Shown piece by piece: positions 1 through 8,725 of a stretch of 64,000 nt of DNA. Origin of the DNA: Clostridiales bacterium (lineage in GTDB: Bacteria; Bacillota; Clostridia; Lachnospirales; Lachnospiraceae). Below the pieces are notes generated by a model. That model ran no database searches. It saw only the letters and a program-made list of their open reading frames with translations, and was not told the origin of the DNA. The DNA lies in contig JAHZHN010000006.1 of NCBI GenBank assembly GCA_019420275.1, forward strand, positions 1-64,000, read 5' to 3'. The number at the start of each line of letters is the position of its first letter. The stretch's first letter is position 1. The position numbers were made by a program, and so were the translations under genes.

Positions 1-31
1 GCAACTTTCACAATAACCTCACCAACTTAAT

Positions 32-643
32 TTAATCTAACATAGCTTCAAATTGATTCAAGCTTTCTTTTAACTTTTCTTTGTCCAAAATAAGAATATC
101 TTTTTTCCGAAACAAACCGCCTGCGGTTCCGACATATTCATATCCCATCGCAAAAGCTTCTTTTACATTTTCACAGTTTATGCCGCCTACAGCCATCAAC
201 GGAAGATTTCCCATAGGTTCACAAAGCTTTTTTGCATAGCTTAACGAGACTTCATTTGCAGGAAAAACTTTTACGATATTCGCGCCTTTCTCCAGCTGGT
301 CTGCAATCTCCGATGCTGTAAAAGCGCCTGGTACAGAAATAATATTATTTTGTGAACAATATGATATCATTTCTCTCGTCATTGTTCGGGGAGATAACAC
401 AAACTTAGCACCAGCATCGACTGCTTTTAACAGTTCATCATATGTTTGAACTGTTCCGGCTCCAATATTTAATTTTCCCTGAAATTCTGCCGCAATTTTA
501 TTAATGATTTCATAAGCTCCTTCTGTATTCAGTGTAATTTCCATGTTCTTAACGTATCGACTATCCAAAAGAACTTCCGCCACAGATTTTACCTGTTCGT
601 ATGAGTAACCTCTTAAAATCATCGTCACTTTGCTTAATTTCAT
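32..643 (-). CDS. eda: KDPG/KHG aldolase
   Basis: Class I 2-keto-3-deoxy-6-phosphogluconate / 4-hydroxy-2-oxoglutarate aldolase of 203 residues, cleaving KDPG to pyruvate and glyceraldehyde 3-phosphate in the cytoplasm. The TIM-barrel family signature is clear: the Schiff-base lysine is K125 in VKVFPAN, a catalytic-type glutamate is E35 (MEITLNT), and GAGTV and the phosphate-binding AVGGI follow. I chose the ATG at 643 because a full AGGAGG lies just upstream; a longer reading to 721 runs through the promoter and a palindrome. No KDG kinase or uronate genes flank it, so its sugar pathway (hexuronate or gluconate) cannot be read from context. Confidence 0.9.
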   Translation of the reverse strand: MKLSKVTMILRGYSYEQVKSVAEVLLDSRYVKNMEITLNTEGAYEIINKIAAEFQGKLNIGAGTVQTYDELLKAVDAGAKFVLSPRTMTREMISYCSQNNIISVPGAFTASEIADQLEKGANIVKVFPANEVSLSYAKKLCEPMGNLPLMAVGGINCENVKEAFAMGYEYVGTAGGLFRKKDILILDKEKLKESLNQFEAMLD

Positions 644-673
644 TGTCGCTTCCTCCTTTCTTTTTGTGAATTT

Positions 674-702
674 ATTATAACATTGTGCATTTTTGGTGAA
701 AA
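674..702 (-). promoter_or_regulatory. Putative eda promoter
   Basis: On the minus strand a TATAAT (674-679) is preceded after 17 bp by TTTTCA, a 4/6 match to the -35 consensus. The large palindrome at 699-746 touches the -35 region, so it could act as an operator. Confidence 0.45.
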
Positions 703-746
703 TAACAGGAAGTTGCAACATCTTTGTTGCAACTTCCTGTTATTTT
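699..746. repeat. 22-bp perfect inverted repeat upstream of eda
   Basis: The arms 699-720 and 725-746 are perfectly complementary around a 4-base TCTT loop. Each arm contains the self-complementary octamer GTTGCAAC (712-719 and 726-733). It could be a bidirectional terminator or an operator overlapping the eda -35 region. There is only a short T-run on either side. The rest of the gap to 986 is AT-rich with no convincing gene. Confidence 0.7.
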
Positions 747-986
747 ATCACATCTTGCAAAATTTCATCTTTAAAATATTTGGAAAATTTTCCAGAAACT
801 TGATACCAGCAGAAAAATTATTCAAATTTTCCAGAGATTTTTTTTCACTAATTCACTTTACATTTTTATCAGATCTTTTTCATTTTCTGTTTTCATGATT
901 ACTGAATCATTTTGAAAAGTACAAAATGACATTTTGATCTGCATATATGCTCAAATACCATTCCAGTTCTTTTCTTATGACTCCTC

Positions 987-1022
987 CAAAAAAACGAGGA
1001 CATATCATCTGATATGCCCTCG
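987..1022 (-). terminator. Intrinsic terminator of the alcohol dehydrogenase gene
   Basis: Minus-strand hairpin with arms 995-1007 and 1010-1022 (one G-U pair), followed by seven Us, 26 bp after the dehydrogenase stop codon. Confidence 0.85.
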
Positions 1023-1047
1023 ATCGATTCTTATTTTTATATATGTT

Positions 1048-2223
1048 TTAGAATGTTACATCTTTTCCATAGTAGATGCATTCTAATACTTTTTCCATAT
1101 CTTCCACAGATGTTTCTCTCGGATTAGCTCCAGTACAAGCATCGCCTACCGCACGCTCTGCAATCATATGTTTCTTCTCAAGGAACTCATCTTCTTTGAC
1201 TCCAAAATCCTTCAGATTAGAAACAATACCCAGACTTGCTCTCAGTTTTCTCACCGCTTCAATCAAAGATAAGGTCAGCGCCTTATCTGTTACACCTGGA
1301 AGACCCAATTTTCTTGCGATCATCGCAAAACGATCTTCACAAACTTTAGCATTAAACTGGATAACATACGGCAGATAAATTGCATTTGCACATCCATGAG
1401 GAATATGTCCTGTATCAAATACCGCTCCCGTCTTATGAGCCAGAGAATGTACAATTCCAAGCAGTGCATTGGAGAACGCCATTCCAGCCAGGCACTGTGC
1501 CATATGCATATTGTCTCTCGCTTTCATATCACCTTCATAAGATGCCTTTAAGTTATCAAAAATCATCTCAATTGCCTGCAATGCCAAAGGATCTGAAAAC
1601 GGAGAATGAAGTCCGGCAACATATGCTTCAATTGCATGAGTCAAGGCATCCATTCCTGTGTGAGCCGTCAATGTAGGCGGCATCGTCTCTGCCAGCTTGG
1701 GATCAACAATGGCGATATCCGGCGTAATCTCATAATCTGCCAGAGGATATTTAATTCCAGCTGCATAATCTGTAATAACAGAAAAAGCGGTTACTTCTGT
1801 TGCAGTTCCTGATGTAGATGGAATTGCAATAAATCTTGCTTTCTTTCTTAATTCCGGAATTGTAAACGGATCTTTGATATCATCAAACGTCGTTTCCGGA
1901 TGTTCATAAAATACCCACATTGCTTTTGCGGCATCAATCGGTGAACCTCCGCCCATGGCAACAATCAGATCCGGTTCAAACTCTCTCATTACTTCGGCAC
2001 CTTTCATCACCGTCTCTACAGAAGGATCTGGCTCAATTCCTTCAATCAGCTTCGTCTCAATGCCTGCTTCCTTCAGATATCCTACAACCTGATCCACAAA
2101 TCCGAATCTTTTCATAGAACCTCCGCCCAAACATAGGACAGCCTTCTTTCCCTTCAGTGTTTTCAACGTCTCCAGAGAACCTTCTCCAAAATACAAGTCT
2201 CTAGGTAATGTAAATCTTCCCAT
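1048..2223 (-). CDS. Iron-containing alcohol dehydrogenase
   Basis: Group III NAD(P)-dependent alcohol dehydrogenase, 391 residues, interconverting an aldehyde and alcohol in fermentation. The nucleotide-binding GGGSPID is at 91-97 and the metal ligands are probably D192, H196 (DALTHAIEA), H259 (GIVHSLAHK) and H276 (IPHGCANA). It resembles the butanol dehydrogenase / lactaldehyde reductase branch and the C-terminal half of AdhE, but no acetaldehyde dehydrogenase domain is fused. It is a single-gene transcript with its own promoter and terminator. The true substrate cannot be assigned from sequence alone. Confidence 0.9.
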   Translation of the reverse strand: MGRFTLPRDLYFGEGSLETLKTLKGKKAVLCLGGGSMKRFGFVDQVVGYLKEAGIETKLIEGIEPDPSVETVMKGAEVMREFEPDLIVAMGGGSPIDAAKAMWVFYEHPETTFDDIKDPFTIPELRKKARFIAIPSTSGTATEVTAFSVITDYAAGIKYPLADYEITPDIAIVDPKLAETMPPTLTAHTGMDALTHAIEAYVAGLHSPFSDPLALQAIEMIFDNLKASYEGDMKARDNMHMAQCLAGMAFSNALLGIVHSLAHKTGAVFDTGHIPHGCANAIYLPYVIQFNAKVCEDRFAMIARKLGLPGVTDKALTLSLIEAVRKLRASLGIVSNLKDFGVKEDEFLEKKHMIAERAVGDACTGANPRETSVEDMEKVLECIYYGKDVTF

Positions 2224-2303
2224 AACAATTTCTCCTTTATACTGTGGAACTTACAGTTCAGTCTGAAATCTTCCCTGATCATTCCATTGACGCCTACACT
2301 TCT

Positions 2304-2331
2304 ATTATATATTTTTACCAATATTTATCAA
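2304..2331 (-). promoter_or_regulatory. Promoter of the alcohol dehydrogenase gene
   Basis: Minus-strand TTGATA (2326-2331), a 16-bp AT-rich spacer and TATAAT (2304-2309), about 80 bp before the start codon. Confidence 0.65.
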
Positions 2332-2368
2332 GCTGTTCTATGGTACTTTATGAAATTTTAACAAATCC

Positions 2369-3028
2369 TTACTTCCTTTCAGCCAGATATGCATCCAGCC
2401 CCTTCTTTCGCAGCTTACATGCCGGGCACTCACCGCATCCATCTCCCATTACGCCATTATAACAGGTTAATGTCTCATTTCTAACTATGTCAAACACACC
2501 CAGCCGATCCGCCATAGCCCATGTCTCTTTTTTATCAATCCACATCAATGGAGTGATCACTTCAAATTCATAGTCCATTGCTAATGTTAATGTGGTTTCC
2601 AAAGAAGAAATAAATACATGACGGCAGTCCGGATATCCGCTGAAATCACTCTGAGATACCCCAGTTACCAGCACATGGATGTCCCTTTGCTTTGCAAATA
2701 CCGCGGCAAATGTTAGAAACAGCATATTTCTTCCATCCACAAAAGAATTTGGTGTTCCTTGTTTAGGAGCCTCATGATCCACTTCAATATCCGCTCTGGT
2801 CAGGGAATTGGGTGCAAGCTGATTTAAAAGTGCCATATCCAGGATATGATGCTCAATTCCGTGTTTCTTGCATATTTTCTTTGCACACTCCAGTTCTTTT
2901 ACATGTTTCTGTCCATAATCAAAGGAAAGCGCAATCACTTCTTCATATTTTTGCTTTGCCCAGAAAAGGCATGTTGTACTGTCTTGTCCGCCGCTAAATA
3001 CAACGACAGCTTTTGTTGGTTTGCTCAT
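2369..3028 (-). CDS. queC: 7-cyano-7-deazaguanine synthase QueC
   Basis: ATP-dependent enzyme of 219 residues that converts 7-carboxy-7-deazaguanine to preQ0, the last preQ0 step toward queuosine. The PP-loop SGGQDS (12-17) binds ATP, and four C-terminal cysteines (C189, C198, C201, C204) form the zinc site typical of QueC. It is the last gene of a four-gene operon, 12 bp after folE. No queF (preQ0 reductase) follows, so the preQ1 step must be encoded elsewhere. Confidence 0.95.
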   Translation of the reverse strand: MSKPTKAVVVFSGGQDSTTCLFWAKQKYEEVIALSFDYGQKHVKELECAKKICKKHGIEHHILDMALLNQLAPNSLTRADIEVDHEAPKQGTPNSFVDGRNMLFLTFAAVFAKQRDIHVLVTGVSQSDFSGYPDCRHVFISSLETTLTLAMDYEFEVITPLMWIDKKETWAMADRLGVFDIVRNETLTCYNGVMGDGCGECPACKLRKKGLDAYLAERK

Positions 3029-3040
3029 TTGTGTCTCCTC

Positions 3041-3628
3041 CTATTTTCCTGCCTGAGTCATAAAATGCCAGCGAAGCATATTGTCTGTCTCAAACGCTCC
3101 CCTTAGTGTGGTCGTCACCGTTTTTGCGTTATGTTTTTTGATTCCTCTGGCACTCATACAGCTGTGGCATCCTTCTATGTATACCGCAACATCCTCACAC
3201 TCCGCAACTTCCATTATGATATCTGCGATATCACTCCCGATCCGCTCCTGCAGCTGCAGCCGTTTTCCTACCATATCACAGATTCTGGCAATCTTGCTGA
3301 GTCCTAATACCTTGTTCTTCGGGATGTAAGCCACTGCGGCTTTCATATCATACATCAGAGCCATATGATGTTCACAATAACTAAACATATCAATATCTTT
3401 TACAATCACCATATCTTTATGATCTTTCACTGTCAGATCATCTTCAAATGTCTTGGAAAACATCTGCGCAATTTCATGATTGGAATAATTCATTCCTTCA
3501 AAAACTTCTTCATACATTTTCGCTACCCGTTCCGGCGTCTCCCTAAGGCCTTCTCTCTCCGGGTCATCTCCCAAGGCGACCAAAATTCCTTTGATATGCT
3601 CTTTTATCGCTTCTTTATCGATTGCCAT
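3041..3628 (-). CDS. folE: GTP cyclohydrolase I FolE
   Basis: Converts GTP to 7,8-dihydroneopterin triphosphate, the shared precursor of folate and 7-deazaguanines. The protein is 195 residues. The zinc ligands are visible as C85 and H88 in CEHH and C157 in HSCMSARG, marking the zinc-dependent IA type. Its position between queE and queC, 9 bp after queE, says that this copy feeds the queuosine pathway and comes under the upstream preQ1 riboswitch. Confidence 0.96.
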   Translation of the reverse strand: MAIDKEAIKEHIKGILVALGDDPEREGLRETPERVAKMYEEVFEGMNYSNHEIAQMFSKTFEDDLTVKDHKDMVIVKDIDMFSYCEHHMALMYDMKAAVAYIPKNKVLGLSKIARICDMVGKRLQLQERIGSDIADIIMEVAECEDVAVYIEGCHSCMSARGIKKHNAKTVTTTLRGAFETDNMLRWHFMTQAGK

Positions 3629-3637
3629 AATTTCCTC

Positions 3638-4306
3638 CTACACTCCGGTCTTATCCGGATCCCAGACCACTTTATGGATCTGAATTTGAAATCTTACTTT
3701 ATTTAAATGTTCCTCTTTCATATATTCAACAATTCTTGCAGGCTCAATTGTTCCAAATACCGGACTGAAATATACAATCGCTTTCTCACACAAAGAAAAT
3801 CGATCGATAATTTCTTTTGCCCGAATCAAATCTTCCTCGCTTCCGATCACAAATTTGACGACGTCCCACGGTTTCAATTCTTCCATATTTTGCAGGCACA
3901 TTGCTTCTTCCATATTACTGGAAGGCAGCTTATAATCCATCGTCATCGTAAGTCTGGCGTCTCGTTCCCGAAACATTCGAATTGGCACACTTCCATTTGT
4001 TTCAATCTCAAGTTCTACCTGAGAAAGCATTAAAATACTTCCAATTAACTCCCCAATATTTTCATCCAGCAAAGGTTCTCCCCCGGTTAAGGTCACAAGA
4101 GAAACCCCTGAATTTTGGATTTTTTCTATAATCTGATCCGTTCTCATAAGATCATAAGGAGCTTTACGTTCATTCGCCCACTTGGTATCACAATAAGAAC
4201 AATTGAGATTGCATCCTTTCAATCGAATAAACATTGCCAGCCTTCCGGCTTTTTTTCCTTCACCATTGATACTTACAAATGTTTCCACTACCCGATATGA
4301 TTCCAT
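3638..4306 (-). CDS. queE: 7-carboxy-7-deazaguanine synthase QueE
   Basis: Radical SAM enzyme that contracts 6-carboxytetrahydropterin to 7-carboxy-7-deazaguanine. The iron-sulfur motif is CNLNCSYC (C32, C36, C39, CX3CX2C). I place the start at the ATG of MESYRVVETF because GGAG lies 8 bases upstream and the codon sits right after the queD stop. A longer reading to 4345 would overlap queD by 38 bp. Length, 222 residues, is normal for the family. Confidence 0.94.
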   Translation of the reverse strand: MESYRVVETFVSINGEGKKAGRLAMFIRLKGCNLNCSYCDTKWANERKAPYDLMRTDQIIEKIQNSGVSLVTLTGGEPLLDENIGELIGSILMLSQVELEIETNGSVPIRMFRERDARLTMTMDYKLPSSNMEEAMCLQNMEELKPWDVVKFVIGSEEDLIRAKEIIDRFSLCEKAIVYFSPVFGTIEPARIVEYMKEEHLNKVRFQIQIHKVVWDPDKTGV

Positions 4307-4307
4307 C

Positions 4308-4727
4308 TCATTCTCCGTATCCCGCCATATTATTCGGCGTTTCATATACTTTGACCAGTGAAACCTGGTATCCTAATTCTTTCATTCTTTCATAAAAATA
4401 CCGGGCAAAATTTTCTGCCGTAGGGCGAAATTCTACCTGGATGATCCGGAACTCTTCTTCCTTCAGCGCTTTCATTGTTTTTTCTTTTAATGTTCCTCTT
4501 TCCACGATCAAACAATGATCAAATTCATCTGCAAGATTCTTGACATCTCTTTTTAGTTCTCCAAAATCTACGATCATCCCTCGGATCTGCCCTTCTTCTG
4601 CAAGTTTTTCACTGCTCACAGTAACTTCAAGCTTCCAACGGTGTCCATGGAGGTTCCTGCATTTTCCTTCATAACCCGACAGAAAATGAGCGGAATCAAA
4701 AGAGGCATGGGTTGTTAACTGATACAT
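4308..4727 (-). CDS. queD: 6-carboxy-5,6,7,8-tetrahydropterin synthase QueD
   Basis: Member of the 6-pyruvoyltetrahydropterin synthase fold, 139 residues, making 6-carboxytetrahydropterin from dihydroneopterin triphosphate. The zinc ligands are H14 (SAHFL), H27 and H29 (LHGHRW), and the catalytic cysteine is C23. First gene of the queD-queE-folE-queC operon. A preQ1-I aptamer and a terminator hairpin precede it, so expression should fall when preQ1 accumulates. Confidence 0.95.
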   Translation of the reverse strand: MYQLTTHASFDSAHFLSGYEGKCRNLHGHRWKLEVTVSSEKLAEEGQIRGMIVDFGELKRDVKNLADEFDHCLIVERGTLKEKTMKALKEEEFRIIQVEFRPTAENFARYFYERMKELGYQVSLVKVYETPNNMAGYGE

Positions 4728-4805
4728 CTTTTTTCCCTTCCTATCTTTTTATAACAATAAATCATCATCCATTCATACCCTTCTTTTTCTGTATATTTTC
4801 ACAGT

Positions 4806-4841
4806 AAAAGAAAAAGGATACAGATTTTCGTACCTGTACCC
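4806..4841 (-). terminator. Regulatory terminator of the preQ1 leader
   Basis: Minus-strand stem 4841-4834 / 4823-4816 (8 bp with one G-U) followed by a T-rich run. It lies between the preQ1 aptamer and queD. Two more small hairpins (4861-4867/4875-4881 and 4842-4846/4857-4861) separate it from the aptamer and may form the switching element. Confidence 0.75.
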
Positions 4842-4884
4842 TTGACATACTTAATCGTCAAAGCAGAAAACATCTCTGCTTTCA

Positions 4885-4931
4885 GGTCCTAGTTTTATTT
4901 ATAGACAGGATGGTACGAATGAACTGTCTGA
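4885..4931 (-). ncRNA. preQ1 class I riboswitch
   Basis: Read on the minus strand, a 6-bp P1 (AGACAG 4929-4924 with CTGTCT 4908-4903) encloses a loop containing ACCATCC, followed by the A-rich tail ATAAAACTAGGA that can fold back on the loop to form the H-type pseudoknot. This matches the preQ1-I consensus, and the downstream operon makes the preQ1 precursor. A covariance-model search was not possible here. Confidence 0.85.
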
Positions 4932-4948
4932 TCCAATGAATCCAACAC

Positions 4949-4977
4949 AGTATAACACGATTTTAACGAAATAGCAA
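4949..4977 (-). promoter_or_regulatory. Promoter of the preQ0 operon
   Basis: TTGCTA (4972-4977), 17-bp spacer, TATACT (4949-4954) on the minus strand. The start of transcription would fall about 10 bases before the preQ1 aptamer. Confidence 0.75.
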
Positions 4978-5010
4978 ACAGAGATTGCATAAAATACAAT
5001 CTCTGTTTTT
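4977..5010. terminator. Terminator downstream of fruA
   Basis: Perfect 11-bp stem 4977-4987 / 4997-5007 with a 9-base loop, right after the fruA stop. The longer T-run is on the plus strand, so it may act in both directions. It directly abuts the -35 of the preQ0 operon promoter. Confidence 0.7.
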
Positions 5011-5015
5011 ATCTT

Positions 5016-6959
5016 TTACTTCAGTGGTCTCTTAGTAACGGACATGATCAGCATTCCAATCACTGCTCCTACTGCTATAGACACGATATACATGAATGGA
5101 TTGGTAATAACACCAATAACAAAGATTCCACCATGAGGAGCTGGAAGCCCGCATTGAAATGCCATAGAAAGAGCTCCGGCTGCCGCAGATCCGATAATGC
5201 ATGGAGGAAGTATATGAATCGGATCTCCTGCTGCAAATGGAATTGCCCCTTCTGTAATAAATGATAATCCCATAATATAATTAACTACTCCGGATTTTCT
5301 CTCACTTTCTGTAAAACGATTCTTAAAAAATGTTGTACACAAAGCGATTGCCAGCGGCGGAACCATTCCGCCTGCCATAACGGCCGCCATAATCGCATAC
5401 TGTTCTGGCCCTGCATTAGCAACCGTAAGCTGAGCTGTTCCGAATACATAAGCCGCCTTATTGAACGGACCTCCCATATCAACGGACATCATTCCGCCAA
5501 GAATTGCTCCAAGCAAAATAGAACTGGTTCCGCTCATGGAAGAAAGAAAATGATTCAGAGCCGTGTTGATCGCTCCTACAATAGGATTGACTGCAATCAT
5601 GATCACACCCATCAAAAGAATTCCACACACTGGATATAGCAGTATCGGTTTCAAACCTTCCAAAGCACTCGGGAGTTTACTAAAAATCTTTCTTAAAAGA
5701 ACAATAATATATCCTCCAAGGAAACCTGCCAGCAAAGCGCCAATAAATCCAGATGAAATAGCTGTTGAAGAATCATATGTCATTACATTGGAGAATGTAT
5801 AGCCGGCATTTGCAATAGCTCCGCCCACAAAACCAACAGCCAGACCTGGACGATCTGCAATACTCATGGAAATGAAACCTGCCAGAACCGGCAGCATAAA
5901 CCCGAAAGCCTGATCCCCAATTGTCTTCAATACTGCAGCCAATGGTGTGTTTTTACCAAAATTTGCCGGATTAATTGCTTGATCATCCAACAGAAAAGCC
6001 AGTGCGATCAGAATTCCGCCGCCAATTACAAATGGAAGCATGTGAGAAACACCATTCATCAGATGTTTATAAATCTGCCGTCCTATACTTTCTCCTTCTG
6101 ATCCTTCTTCTTCCTGTACACTGCCGGAATGATGATAAATCGGCGCCTTGTGATCCAGGATTGTCTGAATCAGCTCTTCCGGTTTATTAATACCGTCTGC
6201 AACTTTGGTCTGAAGCACCTGTTTCCCATCAAATCTTGCCATTTGCACATTTTTGTCAGCTGCTACAATAATTCCGTCACATTTTTCGATTTCTTCTTTT
6301 GTCAGGATATTTTTTGCGCCGCCGGAGCCATTGGTTTCCGCTTTCAGAGTATATCCCATTTCTTTTGCCTTATTTTCCAAAGCTTCTGCAGCCATAAAAG
6401 TATGAGCAATTCCCGTTGGGCAAGCAGTAACTGCCAGAATCTGATAACCTTCTGTTTTAGCAGGAGTTTCCTCCTTTGCTGATTTTGTTTCCTCAGGAAA
6501 CTTTTCCTTTTCTTTCTCATCAATCAGCCGCAAATATTCTTCCTTTGTCTTTGCATTGAGCAGATTGGTCTTAAACTCTGGATCCATTAAAATAGTAGAC
6601 AATCTCGCCAATGCCTCCAGGTGGAGATCACTTCCTTCCGCCGGTGCTGCAATCATGAAAAACACATCGGATGGCATTCCATCCATTGCATCATAATCGA
6701 CACCTTCCGGAACCGTCATAGAAGCTAATCCTGGTTTTGAAACTGCTTTGTTTTTTGCGTGAGGAATTGCAATTCCCCCTCCGATTCCCGTTGTCCCTGT
6801 GGCTTCTCTGGCAAGAATTCCTTTTTTATATTCTTCCCGATCTGTAATATTTCCGCCCTTTACCATCAAGTCAATTAGGTGATCAATGGCCTCTTCTTTG
6901 CTGCCAACCTTCACTCCAAGATCAATTGTTTCATCCTGAAGTAATTCTGTGATTCGCAT
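5016..6959 (-). CDS. fruA: Fructose-specific PTS EIIABC
   Basis: Single-chain phosphotransferase of 647 residues that imports fructose as fructose 1-phosphate. Domains in order: EIIA (about 1-150, phospho-histidine H67 in GIAIPHAK), a charged linker, EIIB (about 170-270, phospho-cysteine C180 in VTACPTGIAH) and a membrane EIIC (about 295-645). Unusually for Firmicutes, neither fruK (1-phosphofructokinase) nor the DeoR-type fruR is adjacent. The start has an AGGAGG at good spacing. A strong inverted repeat fills its 5' leader. Confidence 0.93.
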   Translation of the reverse strand: MRITELLQDETIDLGVKVGSKEEAIDHLIDLMVKGGNITDREEYKKGILAREATGTTGIGGGIAIPHAKNKAVSKPGLASMTVPEGVDYDAMDGMPSDVFFMIAAPAEGSDLHLEALARLSTILMDPEFKTNLLNAKTKEEYLRLIDEKEKEKFPEETKSAKEETPAKTEGYQILAVTACPTGIAHTFMAAEALENKAKEMGYTLKAETNGSGGAKNILTKEEIEKCDGIIVAADKNVQMARFDGKQVLQTKVADGINKPEELIQTILDHKAPIYHHSGSVQEEEGSEGESIGRQIYKHLMNGVSHMLPFVIGGGILIALAFLLDDQAINPANFGKNTPLAAVLKTIGDQAFGFMLPVLAGFISMSIADRPGLAVGFVGGAIANAGYTFSNVMTYDSSTAISSGFIGALLAGFLGGYIIVLLRKIFSKLPSALEGLKPILLYPVCGILLMGVIMIAVNPIVGAINTALNHFLSSMSGTSSILLGAILGGMMSVDMGGPFNKAAYVFGTAQLTVANAGPEQYAIMAAVMAGGMVPPLAIALCTTFFKNRFTESERKSGVVNYIMGLSFITEGAIPFAAGDPIHILPPCIIGSAAAGALSMAFQCGLPAPHGGIFVIGVITNPFMYIVSIAVGAVIGMLIMSVTKRPLK

Positions 6960-6986
6960 ACTTGTTCTCCTCCTTTTCTTTGATTG

Positions 6987-7030
6987 AAACAGCCAAAATC
7001 CGTCAAATTCGCCTATAATTTTGGCTGTTT
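6987..7030 (-). promoter_or_regulatory. 13-bp inverted repeat in the fruA leader
   Basis: Arms 6987-6999 and 7018-7030 are perfectly complementary around an 18-base loop and occupy most of the 5' leader between the fruA promoter and its ribosome site. The T-run is on the plus strand side, so it is not a good terminator for fruA itself. It could be a repressor operator, an mRNA-stabilising hairpin or an antiterminator target. Confidence 0.55.
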
Positions 7031-7048
7031 TTGATTTCTTTTGATTAG

Positions 7049-7076
7049 ATTATAGCACGATTTCAGTCAAAGTCAA
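7049..7076 (-). promoter_or_regulatory. fruA promoter
   Basis: Minus strand TTGACT (7071-7076), 16-bp spacer, TATAAT (7049-7054). Three copies of TCATTTT occur just upstream (7077, 7087 and 7105) and could be regulator contacts. Confidence 0.7.
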
Positions 7077-7180
7077 TCATTTTAAGTCATTTTGCTTCAA
7101 TTTATCATTTTAAAAGCAAATAAAAATATTCTCTTGCAATATTGCTTTTATTTATTTTTATTTCTATTTTCATTCTTTGT

Positions 7181-7209
7181 TTTACAAATGCTCATTTCTA
7201 CTATATACT
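7181..7209 (+). promoter_or_regulatory. Promoter of the alanine symporter gene
   Basis: TTTACA (7181-7186), 17-bp spacer, TATACT (7204-7209), about 40 bp before the start codon. Confidence 0.65.
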
Positions 7210-7247
7210 AGTCTGATGGACAATACAAACGAGAAAGGATTCGAATT

Positions 7248-8645
7248 ATGATTCAACAAATTTACAACCTGCTGTGGGGAGATCTTATTACCATTCCGCT
7301 TCCTGGCGGAAGTTCTCTCGGCCTGTCCCTGCTGGTCATCCTGCTGATCCCATCCAGCATCTATTTTACAATCCGGACAAGATTTCTTCCTTTTCGGCTT
7401 TTCCCGGAAATGCTTCGCGTAGCTCTGGAAAAAAACGACAAAACTCACAAAGACTCGATTTCCGGCATTCAGGCACTGATCGTATCAACTGCCTGCAGGG
7501 TTGGAATGGGTAATCTAGTTGGTGTTGTAGCCGCGATTTCCGCCGGAGGAGCGGGAGCTGTATTCTGGATGTGGCTTATTGCCATCTTCGGCGCCTCTAC
7601 AGCGTTTATCGAAGCAACCCTGGCGCAGATTTACAAAGAAAAAGATCCTCTTTACGGCGGATACCGCGGGGGACCTGCCTATTATATCCATGCTTTATTC
7701 CAGAAAAACTCTTCAAAAAACAGACGGTCAGTACTGGCTGTGCTTTTTGCACTTTCTGGTCTAATCTGCTGGTGCGGGATTAGTCAGGTCATTGGAAATT
7801 CTATTTCCTCTGCCGTAAAGAATGCATTCCATATTCCGCCTCTCTATACAGCTGTCACACTTGTTTTGATCACTGCTGTTATCGTCTTAAGAAAAAATGC
7901 AACGGTAAAAGTTCTTGATATTATAGTTCCCGTTATGGCAGGATGTTATTTTCTTCTTACCTTATTTATTATTATAAGAAATATTCATCTTCTGCCCTCT
8001 GTATTTCAAAGAATTTTTATGGAAGCTTTTGGATTTCGCCAGGCTGTAGCCGGAGGAATCGGTGCAGTTATTATGAACGGTGCAAAGCGTGGGCTGTTTT
8101 CCAATGAAGCCGGGTCCGGATCAGCTCCCTGTGCTGCTGCGGCGGCCGATATCAGTCATCCTGCCAAAGAAGGCCTGCTTCAGTCTCTGGGCGTCTTCAT
8201 TGATACTCTGCTGATCTGCAGCTGCTCTGCCATGATTATGCTGATGACTCCTCCAGGCTTCATTGACGGCCTGCAGGGAATGGATCTTCTGCAGGAATCC
8301 ATGAAATACCATCTAGGAAATTTCGGACCAGTTTTTATTGCTGTTATCCTGTGGCTGTTTAGTTTTTCTACGTTTATCGGCATCTTGTTTTACGCAAGAC
8401 CTAATATTGCCTATCTTTTCGGCGATAACTGGCTGTCTCAAACTCTCTATAAAGCACTGGCTCTTGTCATGCTTTTTATTGGATGTTTAGCTGCCTATAC
8501 TTTTGTCTGGGATCTGGGAGATATCGGTGTAGGGCTCATGACCATATTTAACCTCATCGCACTTTTTCCTCTGGCTCCAAATGCGCTTTCAAAATTAAAA
8601 GAGTATGAATCCATCCGAAAAGAAGAAAAATGTAATTCCATTTAA
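7248..8645 (+). CDS. AGCS family sodium:alanine symporter
   Basis: Integral membrane amino-acid carrier of 465 residues that takes up alanine or glycine with sodium. Family signatures include GNLVGVVAAISAGGAGA near residue 90 and NEAGSGSAPCAAAAA near residue 285, with about ten hydrophobic segments. An AGAAAGG ribosome site precedes the ATG. It is a single-gene unit between its own promoter and a bidirectional terminator, divergent from fruA. Substrate preference within the family is not readable from sequence. Confidence 0.93.
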   Translation: MIQQIYNLLWGDLITIPLPGGSSLGLSLLVILLIPSSIYFTIRTRFLPFRLFPEMLRVALEKNDKTHKDSISGIQALIVSTACRVGMGNLVGVVAAISAGGAGAVFWMWLIAIFGASTAFIEATLAQIYKEKDPLYGGYRGGPAYYIHALFQKNSSKNRRSVLAVLFALSGLICWCGISQVIGNSISSAVKNAFHIPPLYTAVTLVLITAVIVLRKNATVKVLDIIVPVMAGCYFLLTLFIIIRNIHLLPSVFQRIFMEAFGFRQAVAGGIGAVIMNGAKRGLFSNEAGSGSAPCAAAAADISHPAKEGLLQSLGVFIDTLLICSCSAMIMLMTPPGFIDGLQGMDLLQESMKYHLGNFGPVFIAVILWLFSFSTFIGILFYARPNIAYLFGDNWLSQTLYKALALVMLFIGCLAAYTFVWDLGDIGVGLMTIFNLIALFPLAPNALSKLKEYESIRKEEKCNSI

Positions 8646-8648
8646 CAC

Positions 8649-8697
8649 AAAAGAGACATTGCTTGATCCTTAAAAGATCCTGCAATGTCTCTTTTTT
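8649..8697. terminator. Bidirectional terminator between the symporter and ccdA-like genes
   Basis: Stem 8649-8662 / 8682-8695 with an inner GATC pairing; A-run on the left and T-run on the right, so it can end transcription from both converging genes. Confidence 0.85.
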
Positions 8698-8725
8698 ACC
8701 TCAAAGTAATTTTGCCTCTTTTCCA

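Noticed and set aside
683..898. Plus-strand reading frame of 71 residues in the eda-adh gap
   Set aside because: It is low-complexity Phe/Leu/Ser sequence, has no ribosome site, and crosses the large palindrome; I treat the gap as non-coding.
7001..7021. TATAAT on the plus strand inside the fruA leader hairpin as a promoter
   Set aside because: No -35 at proper spacing and a better promoter for the symporter exists at 7181-7209.
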